The translations under genes and the position numbers were made by a program. 64,000 nt of DNA. Source: Planctomycetota bacterium (GTDB lineage: Bacteria; Planctomycetota; J058). The stretch spans positions 1 through 64,000 of the forward strand of contig JAMLIC010000029.1 in the NCBI GenBank assembly GCA_023954375.1, written 5' to 3'. Under the pieces are notes generated by a model. It saw only the letters and a list, made by a program, of their open reading frames with translations. It made no database searches and was not told the origin of the DNA. Each line of letters opens with the position of its first letter. Positions within the stretch are counted from its first letter, which is position 1. Positions 46,640 to 56,279 of the stretch are shown here, piece after piece.

Positions 46640-47460
46640 GCACCGCCCTCGCCCCGGCCGCCCCCGCCCTCACCTTCGCCCTGGCGCCGCTCGGGGACGG
46701 GCGCCTCCTCGGCGCGGTCGCGGCGCCCGGTCCGCGGCCGCTCGTCGCCCTCCTCGACCGCAGCGGCTCGCTCGCCGGGCCGCCCCTCGAGCAGGCCGCC
46801 GACCTCGTCCGCCGCCTCGCCGCCGCCCGCCCCTGCGCCGTCGTGGCCACCGGCCCGCGCGTCCTGCGCGCCGCCGGCCCCGCCCGCGACGCCCCGCTGC
46901 AGGTCACCGCCGAGGCCCGCGCCGACCTCCCGGCCGCGCTCGACCTCGCCCACCTCGAGGCGGCCCGCGCGGGCGGCGTCCCCTTCGACCTCGTCCTCGT
47001 GAGCGACCTCGCCCTCGCGCCCGCCGAGGCCGAGGCCCTGCGCGCCGCCGAGCGCGCCGGCGCCCGCCTGCACCTCGTCCTCGCGCCCTCGCCCCGCCCC
47101 GCCCGCGCCGACCTCCCCGCGCACGCGCGCCTGGGCGAGGGCGACCCCCTCGCCGCGCTCCTCGAGCGCCTTGGCCCGCCCGCGCGCGGCGACCTCGAGG
47201 TGGCGCTCGCCGCCCCGCCCCGCGCCTGGTACGCCTGGCGCGCCGGCCGCCTCCAGGGCGGCGCGCCCGCCGACCTCGCGCGCGTGGCCCGCCCGGTCGG
47301 CGTCACGGTGGCGTTCGTCGTCGACGCGCCGCCCGCGGGCGAGGCCGCCCTCGTCCTCGGCGAGCAGCGCCAGGCCGTCGCGCTCGACCCCGCCCGCGCG
47401 GGTGACGTCGACCCCGACCTCCTCGCCGCCGTGCGCCTCGACCAGGAGGGCGCGTCGTGA
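46636..47460 (+). CDS. von Willebrand factor A-like domain protein
   Basis: 274 residues. The N-terminal half is vWA-like: VALLDRSGSLAG carries the DxSGS MIDAS start, and FDLVLVSDLALAP the later acidic position. The remainder is beta-rich and unrecognised. GTG 46636 overlaps the first gene's stop, and the 3' end overlaps the third gene (GTGA), so translation is coupled across the operon. No signal peptide is seen, so it should be cytoplasmic. A metal-dependent adaptor role is inferred. Confidence 0.7.
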   Translation: MSTALAPAAPALTFALAPLGDGRLLGAVAAPGPRPLVALLDRSGSLAGPPLEQAADLVRRLAAARPCAVVATGPRVLRAAGPARDAPLQVTAEARADLPAALDLAHLEAARAGGVPFDLVLVSDLALAPAEAEALRAAERAGARLHLVLAPSPRPARADLPAHARLGEGDPLAALLERLGPPARGDLEVALAAPPRAWYAWRAGRLQGGAPADLARVARPVGVTVAFVVDAPPAGEAALVLGEQRQAVALDPARAGDVDPDLLAAVRLDQEGAS

Positions 47461-50400
47461 CGCTCTTCGACCCGGGCCTCCTCCCCGAGACCTGCCCCGC
47501 CTGCGCGCAGCGCGTCGTCAAGGTGGCCGGCCGGTGCCCGCTCTGCGCCACCGCCGAGCAGGCCCGCGCCGCGCGCCGGCCGGCCGTCGCGCCGTGCTGC
47601 CCGCCGCGCTCCGCCCCCGCCCGCCTCGAGCGCACCCCCGACGGCGCCCTCGCCGGGCCCGCGGCGCCCCTGGCCCGCCTGGCGGAGCGCGTCGCCCGGC
47701 TCGCCGAGGTCAGCCCCCAGGTGCCGGCGGTCGAGGCGTTCGAGCCGCAGGGCGACCGCGCCGCCCTGCGGCTCGCTCCGGTCGACGCCTCGCCGCCGGA
47801 CCCCGCGCACGTCTGGACGGTCGCGGTCGAGCTCGCCCGGCTCGAGGCGGCCGCCCGCGCCGTCGACATGGTGGTCACCCCGTCGCGCGACGACGTGCGC
47901 TTCGACCCGGCGAGCGGCCGCGCCTGGCTCGTGGGCGTCGAGCGGCTCGAGGACGCGCTCGGCCAGGACCCGCGCCGCGGCGCCGTCGCCTGGGGGCTCC
48001 TCGTCGCCGACCTCCTGGGCGCGCCCACGACCTCCGCGGGCGTCGAGCTCGAGGCCGTCGGCGACCGCCACCCGCCGGCCCTCCTCGCCGCCGTCCGCGC
48101 GGCGCTCGAGGGCCAGGCGCCGCTCGACGCGCTCTCGCGCGCCCTCGACCTCCCGCCCGCGCCGCCGCCCGAGGACCTCCGCGAAGCGCTGGCGGGCGCG
48201 GTCCTGCACACCGTCGCGACCGACCGCGGGCCGCTCCTCGTCGCGCGCGACCTCGGCGCCCGCGCGGGAGTCCGCGCCCTCGCCGCGCTCGACCTGGCCC
48301 GCGACCGCGCCGTGCGCGTCGAGCTCCCGGACCACCCGGACGCCGACCCCGACGCCGTCCTCGCCCGCCGGCGGGCGTTCACGGGCGCCACCTGCGCGGC
48401 GCCCCCGCTCGACCCGGCGCTCGCGCGCGCCCGCGTCCCGGCCCTGCGCCGGGGCGAGCCCCTGAGGGTCCGCCCGCTCGCGCCCCCGCCCGCGCCGCCG
48501 GTGGTGGTCGCGCCGCCCCCGCCGCCGCCCGCGCTGACCGCGACGCTCGCGGACGGCGGCGCCGCCCTGCGCGTCACGGGCCTGACCCCGGGCGCCACGG
48601 TCGCCCTGGTCCGCGCCCGCGGGCCCTCGCCCCTGCTCGTCCCCGAGGACGGCGACCTCGTCGCCGCGCCCGTCGTCGACTCGGACGAGGTCGCCCTCAC
48701 GGACCCCACGCCGGGCGAGCGCTACGCCGCCTTCCCCCTGCGCGACGGCCGCCCGCAGCCGCCCGGCCGCGCCTCGACGACCGACGACGTGGAGGTCGAG
48801 GCGCTCGAGGCCCGCCCGCAGGTCGGCGCCGTCGAGGTCTCCTGGCGCGCGCCCGAGGGCGTCGTCGTGGTCGTCCGCCACGGCGCGGCCCCGGTCGCCG
48901 GCGCCGCCGACGGCGAGCTCCTCTGGTGGGGCCGCGGCCGCGACCGCCTCGTCCAGGACTGCCTCGACCCCGACCAGCGCGTCTTCTACCGCGCCTTCGC
49001 CCTCGGCCCGCGCGGCACGCTCTCGCCCGGGCTCGAGGCCGACGCGGTCGTCCTCGGCCCGCCGCCGGCGCTCGGCGCCGTGCGCGCCACGCCCGGCGAG
49101 GGCCGGGTGACGCTCGCCTGGAGCTGGCCCGACGGGCGCAGCTACGACCGCGTCGTCGTCCGCCGCGAGCCGCCCTGGCCCGAGGGCGAGCGCGTCGTCG
49201 CCCGCGCCGACGCCCCCAGCCTCGTCGACGAGCCCGCGCCGCTGGGCCAGGCGCTGACCTACGAGCTCCGCACGGCGCTCGAGGCGGCGGTCAGCCGCCG
49301 CGAGGCGCGCGTGACCTCGAAGGCGCTCGCCGAGCTGACCTCCTTGCGCGCGCTCCCCGGCGGGCGCGCGGTGGTCCTCGAGGTGACCCTCCCCGACGGC
49401 CTGCCGCCCGGCGCGGCGGTCGAGGCGGTCCGCAACACGGAGCGCCCGCCCGCCTCCATGGACGACGGGTCGTTCGTGCGCTGGCCCCGCGGCGCCCTGC
49501 GCCACGTCGACGAGCCGCTGCCGGCCGGCGCGCCGGTGCACTACCGCGCCTGCCTCGTCCTCGACGGCGCCCGCTCGCCCGGCCTCCTCGCCCAGGGGAC
49601 GCCGCTCGAGCGCGCCGGGCAGCTCTCCCAGGTCGAGCTCACGCCCGGGCGCGCCCACCTCTCGCTCCGCTTCGTCCCCCCGGCCGAGCGCTGCGACGAG
49701 GTGCGCGTCTACGCGGGCGGCGCCCCGGTCGCCTGCGACGAGGCCCTCCTGCGCCAGGGCGGCCCGCTCGAGGTGCCGGCGCCGCCCGGCGCGCCCGTGA
49801 CCGTGCGCCTCGTCCCCGTCTACCAGGGGGCCGAGGACGCCTCCCAGGCGGTCGAGGTCCAGGGCGTCGCCTGGGACCACGTCGACGGCCTCGCCGCGCG
49901 CCCCTCGAGCGGCGGGCTCGAGCTCTCGTGGACGCCGCCCGCGGCCGCGCCGCGCGCCTATCGCCTCCGCCGCGCGCCGCGCGGCAAGCCCGACGAGGCG
50001 GTCGAGCTGACGGTCGCCCCGGACGCGGCCCACTTCCTCGACCCCGACGTCGTGGCCCGCCGGGCCTACGACTACGCGCTCTCCTGCCGCTGGGGCCCCG
50101 AGGGCGCCGAGGTCGAGACCCCGCCGGTGACGGTCGAGGCGACCGCCTGGGCCGCTCCGCCCGACGTCGAGCGCCCCGACGTCCGCTCGCTCCCGGGCGC
50201 GGTCCAGGCGAGCTGGCTCCCCTGCGCGCCGAAGGACCGCGTCCACTGGGACGGCGTGGCCGTGTTCACGAGCGAGCGCGCGGAGGGCGAGGTGCGCGCC
50301 GCCCTCGACGGCCGCCTTTTCACCGCGGACGACGCCCCCGGCCTCGGCCTCGCGCTCGTCGAGCAGCGGCCCAAGGGCCGCGCGAGGGAGGTCCTGCGCC

Positions 50401-51140
50401 TGCCGCCGCCGCCCGAGGGGCAGGCGCTCACCTACGTGCTCGCCAGCCGCAGCGGCCCCGTCCACCGCGCCACCCTCGTCGCGGCGGCGCTCGGCCTCCC
50501 CGAGGCCTTCCTGGCCCTGCGCCCCGACCCGGCGGCCGCGACCCCGACGGTCGCCTGGACGCTCCCGCCCTGGGCGCGGCCCACGGCGCTCACGATCTCC
50601 CGCGGCCTCGAGGAGGCGGCCCTCCCCGGCCTCGACCCGCAGGACCTCGAGGCGCTCTCGCAGCCCTGGCGCGGCGACCTCGACCCGACCGCGACCACCT
50701 TCAGCGACCCCGACGCCCTGCCCTTCGTCAGCTGGGGCTACACGCTCGAGGCCACGCTCCAGGTCGGCGCCCACACGGTCGTCGTCGCCGGCCCTCGCGC
50801 CGTCGTCCCGCGCTGCCAGGGCGGCCGCCTGGCGCCGGCGGTCGAGCAGGCGCGCGGCCTCTTCGGCTGGGGCGCGAAGCCGAAGGTCGAGGTGCGCTTC
50901 GCCCTCGAGGGCGGCAAGGCCGCCGCCTGGCCGCCCTTCGAGCTCAAGCGGGGCGTCGCCGGCCAGGCCGGGGCGCTGACCGTGTGGTCCTACCCCGGCG
51001 GCCCGCCGCCGCCGCCGTTCACCGACGAGGACCTGGGCAACTTCACGAAGGGCATGACGCTCGTCTACGCGGTCGAGCTGGCGCGCAAGCGCGACGCGCT
51101 CGGGTTCACGACGGGCGAGGCGCGGGTGACGCTGGGCTGA
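47457..51140 (+). CDS. zinc ribbon / kinase-like / multi-FnIII-like giant protein
   Basis: 1,227 residues. An N-terminal zinc ribbon (CPACAQRVVKVAGRCPLC, residues 13-30) is followed by a helical segment. Its text RFDPASGRAWLVGVERLEDAL recalls a pseudokinase C-lobe, though no HRD or DFG is present. A Pro-rich linker near 345 leads into about seven FnIII-like beta-sandwiches (VEVSWRAPEG, VTLAWSWPDG, LELSWTPPAA). No signal peptide is found, which is unusual for FnIII arrays. It starts at GTG 47457 overlapping the vWA gene. The domain mix recalls bacterial vWA-based ternary signalling or conflict systems, but no match to a named one is claimed. Confidence 0.65.
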   Translation: MTLFDPGLLPETCPACAQRVVKVAGRCPLCATAEQARAARRPAVAPCCPPRSAPARLERTPDGALAGPAAPLARLAERVARLAEVSPQVPAVEAFEPQGDRAALRLAPVDASPPDPAHVWTVAVELARLEAAARAVDMVVTPSRDDVRFDPASGRAWLVGVERLEDALGQDPRRGAVAWGLLVADLLGAPTTSAGVELEAVGDRHPPALLAAVRAALEGQAPLDALSRALDLPPAPPPEDLREALAGAVLHTVATDRGPLLVARDLGARAGVRALAALDLARDRAVRVELPDHPDADPDAVLARRRAFTGATCAAPPLDPALARARVPALRRGEPLRVRPLAPPPAPPVVVAPPPPPPALTATLADGGAALRVTGLTPGATVALVRARGPSPLLVPEDGDLVAAPVVDSDEVALTDPTPGERYAAFPLRDGRPQPPGRASTTDDVEVEALEARPQVGAVEVSWRAPEGVVVVVRHGAAPVAGAADGELLWWGRGRDRLVQDCLDPDQRVFYRAFALGPRGTLSPGLEADAVVLGPPPALGAVRATPGEGRVTLAWSWPDGRSYDRVVVRREPPWPEGERVVARADAPSLVDEPAPLGQALTYELRTALEAAVSRREARVTSKALAELTSLRALPGGRAVVLEVTLPDGLPPGAAVEAVRNTERPPASMDDGSFVRWPRGALRHVDEPLPAGAPVHYRACLVLDGARSPGLLAQGTPLERAGQLSQVELTPGRAHLSLRFVPPAERCDEVRVYAGGAPVACDEALLRQGGPLEVPAPPGAPVTVRLVPVYQGAEDASQAVEVQGVAWDHVDGLAARPSSGGLELSWTPPAAAPRAYRLRRAPRGKPDEAVELTVAPDAAHFLDPDVVARRAYDYALSCRWGPEGAEVETPPVTVEATAWAAPPDVERPDVRSLPGAVQASWLPCAPKDRVHWDGVAVFTSERAEGEVRAALDGRLFTADDAPGLGLALVEQRPKGRAREVLRLPPPPEGQALTYVLASRSGPVHRATLVAAALGLPEAFLALRPDPAAATPTVAWTLPPWARPTALTISRGLEEAALPGLDPQDLEALSQPWRGDLDPTATTFSDPDALPFVSWGYTLEATLQVGAHTVVVAGPRAVVPRCQGGRLAPAVEQARGLFGWGAKPKVEVRFALEGGKAAAWPPFELKRGVAGQAGALTVWSYPGGPPPPPFTDEDLGNFTKGMTLVYAVELARKRDALGFTTGEARVTLG

Positions 51141-51164
51141 GCGTGACCCCCTCCGGAAAGGGTC

Positions 51165-51195
51165 GAGGCGCCGGGAACGCCCCGGCGCCTCTCCC
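51165..51195. terminator. bidirectional hairpin between convergent genes
   Basis: GAGGCGCCGGG pairs with CCCGGCGCCTC across a short loop, followed on the plus strand by TCCCCT and on the minus strand by GACCCTTTCC. It lies between the stops of the FnIII-like and Kelch genes and could terminate both. The T-runs are weak. Confidence 0.55.
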
Positions 51196-51224
51196 CTGGC
51201 TGGAAGGGAAATCGAAAGGTCTGC

Positions 51225-52982
51225 CTACTGGCGGACGAAGGCCTCGCAGCTGTCCAGCGCCTGGCCGTCCAGGCTCTCGAAGCTCTTCGTGCCGCCCGTG
51301 AAGCCGCCGGTCACCAGGATCCGGCCGTCCTTGAGGGTCACCACGGCGCAGCCGTTACGCGGCGTCGCCAGCTGGTAGGTGGTCGCGCTGAGGGCGCCCG
51401 CGTCGGCGTCGAACGCCTCGACGGTGGCCACCTCGGCCGTCCCGTCGAAGCCGCCGATCACCAGGGCCAGCGTGCGGTCGACCGCCAGCTCGGGGTTGCT
51501 GCGCGGGCGGGTCAGGCTGCCGGCCACGCTCCAGGTCGCCGTGTTCGGGTCGTAGAGCTCGAGCTCGCCCACCGCGCCGCCCGCGTCGTGGCCGCCGGCC
51601 AGCAGCACCCGCACGCCCACCGCCGCCGCCGCGTGGTTCAGGCGCGGCCGGTTGAGGTCGCCCGCCTTGTCGCTCTTGAGGCCGCGCACGACCTCCGAGC
51701 CCTTGTTGATCTTGAGCTTGGGCTTGATCAGGCCGAAGAGCCCGCCGCCCTCCCAGTGGTTGCCGCCCGCGAGGAGGACGCCCGAGCCGCCCTCGATCGA
51801 CGTGGCCGTGTGGCCCTGGCGCGCCTCGATCGACTTGAAGCGGCTGAAGATCGTGCCCGACTTCTCGAAGCTCTTCTTCGCCGGGTCGTAGATCTCGAAC
51901 GGCGCCTGGGTCTTGTGCGAGCGCCAGAAGGAGTCGTTGTAGCCGCCGGCGATCAGCACGCGGCCGTCGCTCAGGCGCGTGGCCGTGTGCGAGTGGCGCG
52001 GCCAGTTGAGGTTGCCGACCTTCGTGAAGGCGTTCGTCTGCGGGTCGAAGATGAACGCGGTCTCCAGCGTGTCGACCTTCTCGCCGCCGAGGCCGAGGAG
52101 GCCCTTCTTCTCCACGCCGATCCCGCCGCAGATCAGCACCGTGCCGTCGTTGAGCTTCGTCGCCGTCGTCAGCGCCGGCTTGACCGCCACGCTGCCGTTC
52201 ATCATCCGGCCGTTGCGCGTGCCCGACAGGTCGCTGACCTTCGTCCACTGGTTCGTCAGCGGGTCGAACAGCTCGGCGTCGGCCACGTAGGTCCCGGCCT
52301 TGCCGCCGCCGGCCGCGATCCCGCCGACGACCAGGACGCGCCCGTCGTCGAGCGCCACGGCCGCGTGGCCGCCGCGGGCGACGTTCATGCTCGCCGCCGG
52401 GCGGAAGCCCTCCTGCAGCGAGCCGCCGATGTCCACCGGCAGCGGCGCGGCGACGACGCGCGCGCCCTCGCGCGACTTGACGTCGCCCCGGGCGAAGATC
52501 GACACGTTCAGGCCCGAGGCCGCGCCCGGCGCCGTGGCGACCGGGTCGAAGGCGCCCGTGACGCGCAGGACCGGGTTGTCGCCGAGGACGATCGCCACCT
52601 GGTTGTCGGTCGGCATGGGCTCGAGCGTGGCGCCCAGGCCGAAGCTGTCGCCGCCGACCGCCAGGGAGAACTCGAGCGCGGGGTCGATCGTGTTGGGCAC
52701 GGCCACCGGCGTGACCGGCCCGGTGAAGCTGACGATCAGGCGGTCGCCCTTGTTGATCGTCTGGCTGCCGTCGGCGTCGAGGTAGTCGACCGACGCCAGC
52801 ACCGCCGCGCCCGCGGGGGTGGAGGACGACGTCGTGGGCGCCGCGGTGCTGCCCGAGGTGGCGGGCGCGACCGCGCTGCCCGACCCCCTGCTGCTGCTGC
52901 TGCCGCCGCATCCCGCGCCGACGCCGGTGAAGGCGAGCGCTGCCAGGACCAGCGCGTACCGGTTGTAGCCGAACCGAGCCAT
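51225..52982 (-). CDS. Kelch-repeat lipoprotein
   Basis: 585 residues. A signal peptide with lipobox GVGAGC is followed by a Ser/Thr-rich linker and a domain of about 150 residues resembling a bacterial Ig-like fold. Residues about 200-585 hold six or seven Kelch blades with the usual GRVLVVGG, DGTVLICGG, GRVLIAGG and GRILVTGG strands. It is probably surface or periplasmic and interacts with proteins or sugars. ATG 52982 has a GGAAGAGG site 6 nt upstream; an upstream in-frame start would spoil the signal peptide. Confidence 0.85.
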   Translation of the reverse strand: MARFGYNRYALVLAALAFTGVGAGCGGSSSSRGSGSAVAPATSGSTAAPTTSSSTPAGAAVLASVDYLDADGSQTINKGDRLIVSFTGPVTPVAVPNTIDPALEFSLAVGGDSFGLGATLEPMPTDNQVAIVLGDNPVLRVTGAFDPVATAPGAASGLNVSIFARGDVKSREGARVVAAPLPVDIGGSLQEGFRPAASMNVARGGHAAVALDDGRVLVVGGIAAGGGKAGTYVADAELFDPLTNQWTKVSDLSGTRNGRMMNGSVAVKPALTTATKLNDGTVLICGGIGVEKKGLLGLGGEKVDTLETAFIFDPQTNAFTKVGNLNWPRHSHTATRLSDGRVLIAGGYNDSFWRSHKTQAPFEIYDPAKKSFEKSGTIFSRFKSIEARQGHTATSIEGGSGVLLAGGNHWEGGGLFGLIKPKLKINKGSEVVRGLKSDKAGDLNRPRLNHAAAAVGVRVLLAGGHDAGGAVGELELYDPNTATWSVAGSLTRPRSNPELAVDRTLALVIGGFDGTAEVATVEAFDADAGALSATTYQLATPRNGCAVVTLKDGRILVTGGFTGGTKSFESLDGQALDSCEAFVRQ

Positions 52983-53263
52983 GGTGACCTCTTCCGGGCC
53001 GCGCGCGTGGGTGCGCGCCGCGGCCGTCGTCGTTTCCCTGCCGCGTTCCAGGCGCCGCTCCACGCGTCGCCGTCGCGGTCGTTGGGAGCCGACTGAGCAG
53101 CCGCCATGCCGGAAGTGTTGCGCTCTCCGGAAACGAGCAACGGCCGGAGGTTGTGACCTCCGGCCGGCGATGGCCCGCGTTTCGGGCTCGGTCCGTTCCC
53201 AAATTTGCGTCTCGCGCCTTGAACCTCAGCAGCGTCTCTCGCGCGCGACGTAAGAGGCCCAAC
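52983..53263. other. intergenic region with hairpin
   Basis: No gene is seen. GGCCGGAGGT/ACCTCCGGCC forms a perfect 10-bp hairpin at 53143-53166. Read leftward it is followed by GTTGCTCGTTTCC, so it may end the transcript of the upstream lipoprotein gene. The rest should carry the Kelch gene promoter, which I cannot place. Confidence 0.45.
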
Positions 53264-53842
53264 TCACTTGGAGGACCCGGGTTCGGCCGTGTCGGGCGGG
53301 AACGGGCTCGTCGAGGTGTTCGTCTCACGCGTCGGCGCCGCCGGGATGGACGTCGTCGCCTGCTTCTGCTCGCCGGCGACGAGCGCGCCGTCGGGCGTCT
53401 GGCGCGGCTCGACCTCGACCACGAACTCGGTGAACGGCGCCGTCCCGCCGTGCTCGGTGACCGTCACGCGGCACTCCTCGATCCCCTTGTGGAGGATCAG
53501 CCGCGGCTCCTCGAGGCCGTAGACGAACTTCACCTCCCAGCCCTGCCGGGGGTAGTTCGTCTTGATGAACTCGACCACGCGCTCCTTCGACAGGTAGTCC
53601 TGCCGCGCGTAGGTGAGGCGCAGGCGCCTGTAGGCGCTGCGCTCGTGGCGCCACGTGCGGTCGCGCGCCAGCTCGAAGCCCTGCGGGACGGGCAGGTCCG
53701 CGTTGACCTGCGCCTCGGCGCGCTCGGGCATGAGGGTGGGGGTCGGCGTGAAGTAGGCGCAGCCCCCGAGCGGCGCGCCGCACACGGCGGCGAGCAGGGC
53801 CGCAGCCAGGCGCGAGGGGACGGGGCGGTCGGTGGGACGCAT
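53264..53842 (-). CDS. lipoprotein of unknown function
   Basis: 192 residues. A signal peptide ends in lipobox APLGGC, so it is probably lipid-anchored. The core domain (about 55-150) has YRRLRLTYARQDYLS, then GWEVKFVYGLEEPRLILHKG and CRVTVTEHGG, a mixed alpha/beta pattern common in small envelope lipoproteins. The C-terminal tail is Thr/Pro/Ser-rich. ATG 53842 has a GGAGAGGAG site. Confidence 0.75.
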   Translation of the reverse strand: MRPTDRPVPSRLAAALLAAVCGAPLGGCAYFTPTPTLMPERAEAQVNADLPVPQGFELARDRTWRHERSAYRRLRLTYARQDYLSKERVVEFIKTNYPRQGWEVKFVYGLEEPRLILHKGIEECRVTVTEHGGTAPFTEFVVEVEPRQTPDGALVAGEQKQATTSIPAAPTRETNTSTSPFPPDTAEPGSSK

Positions 53843-53895
53843 GGCGGGCTCCTCTCCCAGGAGCCGTATCGGCGGGGCGGAGAGGTCGACTTGAG

Positions 53896-54324
53896 TCAGG
53901 TCGCGCGAGAGACCCGGCGCGCCGCCGCGACCACCCCGACGGCCAGGCACAGCGCGCCGGGCGGGACGAGGAGCACCGGCAGCCCCGGGTCGCCGCCGTG
54001 GACGACCACGCCGCCCAGCAGGAAGCCGAGCGGCAGGAGCGCCGCCCCGGCCGTCAGGGCGCGCGACTCGAGCCGCCCCCAGCCGGCGCCCGGCAGGGCG
54101 TGCACGGTCGCGCCGAACGCGACGTGCACGAGGCCCACGAGCGCGCCGTGGGCGTGGGCGAGCGTCCAGAGGAGCCGCCGCGCCTCGGCGCCGGGGTCGA
54201 GGTACCAGCCGACCTTGAGGCCGTGGAGCGCCTCGAGCCCGAGGCCGAGGACGAGCCACACGGCCAGCGTCCACCAGCCGAAGCGCAGGTGCCAGCGCGC
54301 GTACTCCCGCGCCTCGTAGCTCAT
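53896..54324 (-). CDS. four-TM membrane protein, cytochrome partner
   Basis: 142 residues with about four membrane helices. Several His residues lie in or near helices (HLRFGWW, ALHGLKVGW, LAHAHGALVGLVHVAFG), so haem or quinone binding is conceivable but unproven. The ATG is 5 nt after the octaheme cytochrome stop, so they form an operon. It may be the membrane anchor or quinone-facing partner of that cytochrome. Confidence 0.7.
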   Translation of the reverse strand: MSYEAREYARWHLRFGWWTLAVWLVLGLGLEALHGLKVGWYLDPGAEARRLLWTLAHAHGALVGLVHVAFGATVHALPGAGWGRLESRALTAGAALLPLGFLLGGVVVHGGDPGLPVLLVPPGALCLAVGVVAAARRVSRAT

Positions 54325-54329
54325 GGGCG

Positions 54330-56273
54330 TCACTCGATCAGGTCCACGCGGCGGTCGTCGCGCCGCTCGCTCAGGGCCTGGAAGCGGGCGCGGTCGAGCC
54401 GGCCGCCGGGCGCGAGCACGCGCGCGCCGTCGTCGCTCCCCCTCGGCGTCGTCGGCGTCAGGGGCCACCGCTCGCGCGCCGGCGCGAGCGCGCGCGCGCG
54501 CGCGTCGGGCGCGGCGACCGGGTCGACGCGCAGCCCCTCGGCCTCGGGCAGGTCGCGCAGGGCGCGCCAGGCGACGATCCGCACCGCGTCGTAGGGGTCG
54601 CCCCGCACGACGTGCTCGAGGTAGGGCGGCAGCCACCACGTCCCCGCGGCCGCGCGCGCCGGCGCCTGGCCGGTCGCCCAGGCGACGAGCGCCCGCACCC
54701 CGGCGTCGCCCGTCAGCAGCCACAGCGGCCCGGCCGCGACCTCCCGCTCGTCCTCGCCGAGCGCCGGCGCCGGCGCGCCCGTCCACTCCGCGAGCGCGTC
54801 GGCCGCCCAGCCGATCGACCGGTCGAGGTGGCACAGGTTGCACGCGTTGGGCCGGCGCGCGGCGAGCGCGGCGCCGACGTCGGGGCTCGTCACCTCGTGG
54901 CTGCGGATCGCCTTGAGCAGCCCGTAGGTCGTGTGCGGCATGTGGCAGTCCATGCAGCCGACGCCCGCCCCCGCGGGGTGGCGCGTGTGCTCCTCGCCCG
55001 CCCGCGCCGTCGCCTGGTGGCAGCTGGCGCAGGCGGCGTCGCCCAGCGCCTGCGGCCGGAGCTGGTCGTTCGCCCACTCGCGCACGGGCCGCGGGTCGTC
55101 CTTGGCCTTGTGCAGGGCGTGGCAGGTGACGCACGAGAGCTCGCCCCCCTTGAAGCAGGGGCTGCGCACGAGCGCGCTCAGCTCGCGCCCGGTGACGCGC
55201 ACCTCGCCGTCGGGCCAGAAGCGGTCCTCGACGAAGTGCGGGTCCATGCGCAGGATCGTGGCCGCCAGCGGGTCGCCGGCCGGGTCGAGCGGCGGCTGCA
55301 CGAGGGTCCGCGACCGCGAGAGGTCGTCGCCCGGGCGGAAGCTGAACCCGTGCTCGGCCCAGGCCCGCCACTCGGCCTCGCTCGGCTCGCAGCTGATCGA
55401 GTGGCACTGCCCGCACACCTGCGACGAGCGCAGGGCGTCGAGCCGCGCCGGGTTGACGATGGTCGGGTCGGGGCCGCCGCCGAGGTGCAGGGCGTAGCGC
55501 CGGGTCGGGTCGTGGTTGGCGGCCACGTGCTCGGCGCCCGGGCCGTGGCACGACTCGCAGGAGATCCCCAGCTCCCCCACGCGCGTGTCGAAGGCGTCGA
55601 GCGCGGGCGACAGCGGCAGCGACTGGGGGTCGGTCGTGTGGCAGCGCAGGCACACGAGGTTCCAGCGCCCCGTCTCGGACGGCGGGGCGCCCGCCAGCTC
55701 CGGCGGGCGCACGAAGGCGGCGTTGCGCGGGACCCAGCGGCCGTCGTCGACCAGCCACACGAACGGGACCTGCGCGAGCAGCCGCGGCCGCCCGTCGGCC
55801 ACCCAGTAGACCTGCATGTGGTGCGAGCCGGTGACGAGCACGACCTCGCGCGCCGGCCCGTCGTCGACCGCGGCGAAGAAGCGCTCCCCCTCGCGCGACA
55901 GCCGCCACCGCGCCCCGTCGGGCGCGGTGAGCGTGACGCCCTCGAAGTCGGCCAGGACGCTCTCCGACGAGGGCCGCTGCGTCATGGACCGGTGGTAGCT
56001 GCCGTGCCACGAGGCGTGCTCGCCCGGGTGGCAGGCCTTGCAGGCGTCGCTCCCGGCCCAGGCGCCGTCGCGCAGGGCGACGCGGGGCCGGTCGTCGGGG
56101 GCGGCCGGCCGCCCGGCGCGGCGGGGGAGGTGCCGCGCGGCAAGGGCGAGGGCGACGATCGTGAGCGCCGTCACGGCCACGCGCGCGCGCGCGGGCCGGA
56201 CGCGCGCCAGGAGCGGCGCCGCGAGCCCGGCCGCCGCGAGCACGACGAGCGCCACCTCCTGCCAGCCGGTCAC
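54330..56273 (-). CDS. octaheme c-type cytochrome
   Basis: 647 residues with eight CxxCH haem sites: CKACH, CLRCH, CESCH, CGQCH, CVTCH, CASCH, CMDCH and CNLCH. Two N-terminal hydrophobic segments anchor it with the haem part in the periplasm. Spacing and text resemble the cytochrome c554/multihaem nitrogen- or metal-cycle family. No NrfA, HAO or porin gene is nearby, so the electron acceptor is open. The C-terminal 150 residues lack haem sites and look HEAT-like. GTG 56273 follows CATAGT by exactly 6 nt. Confidence 0.9.
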   Translation of the reverse strand: MTGWQEVALVVLAAAGLAAPLLARVRPARARVAVTALTIVALALAARHLPRRAGRPAAPDDRPRVALRDGAWAGSDACKACHPGEHASWHGSYHRSMTQRPSSESVLADFEGVTLTAPDGARWRLSREGERFFAAVDDGPAREVVLVTGSHHMQVYWVADGRPRLLAQVPFVWLVDDGRWVPRNAAFVRPPELAGAPPSETGRWNLVCLRCHTTDPQSLPLSPALDAFDTRVGELGISCESCHGPGAEHVAANHDPTRRYALHLGGGPDPTIVNPARLDALRSSQVCGQCHSISCEPSEAEWRAWAEHGFSFRPGDDLSRSRTLVQPPLDPAGDPLAATILRMDPHFVEDRFWPDGEVRVTGRELSALVRSPCFKGGELSCVTCHALHKAKDDPRPVREWANDQLRPQALGDAACASCHQATARAGEEHTRHPAGAGVGCMDCHMPHTTYGLLKAIRSHEVTSPDVGAALAARRPNACNLCHLDRSIGWAADALAEWTGAPAPALGEDEREVAAGPLWLLTGDAGVRALVAWATGQAPARAAAGTWWLPPYLEHVVRGDPYDAVRIVAWRALRDLPEAEGLRVDPVAAPDARARALAPARERWPLTPTTPRGSDDGARVLAPGGRLDRARFQALSERRDDRRVDLIE

Positions 56274-56279
56274 GCGGCC

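Noticed and set aside
46482..50774. 1,430-residue minus-strand open frame
   Set aside because: Antisense shadow of the FnIII-like gene, with low-complexity Gly/Arg/Glu text and no domain.
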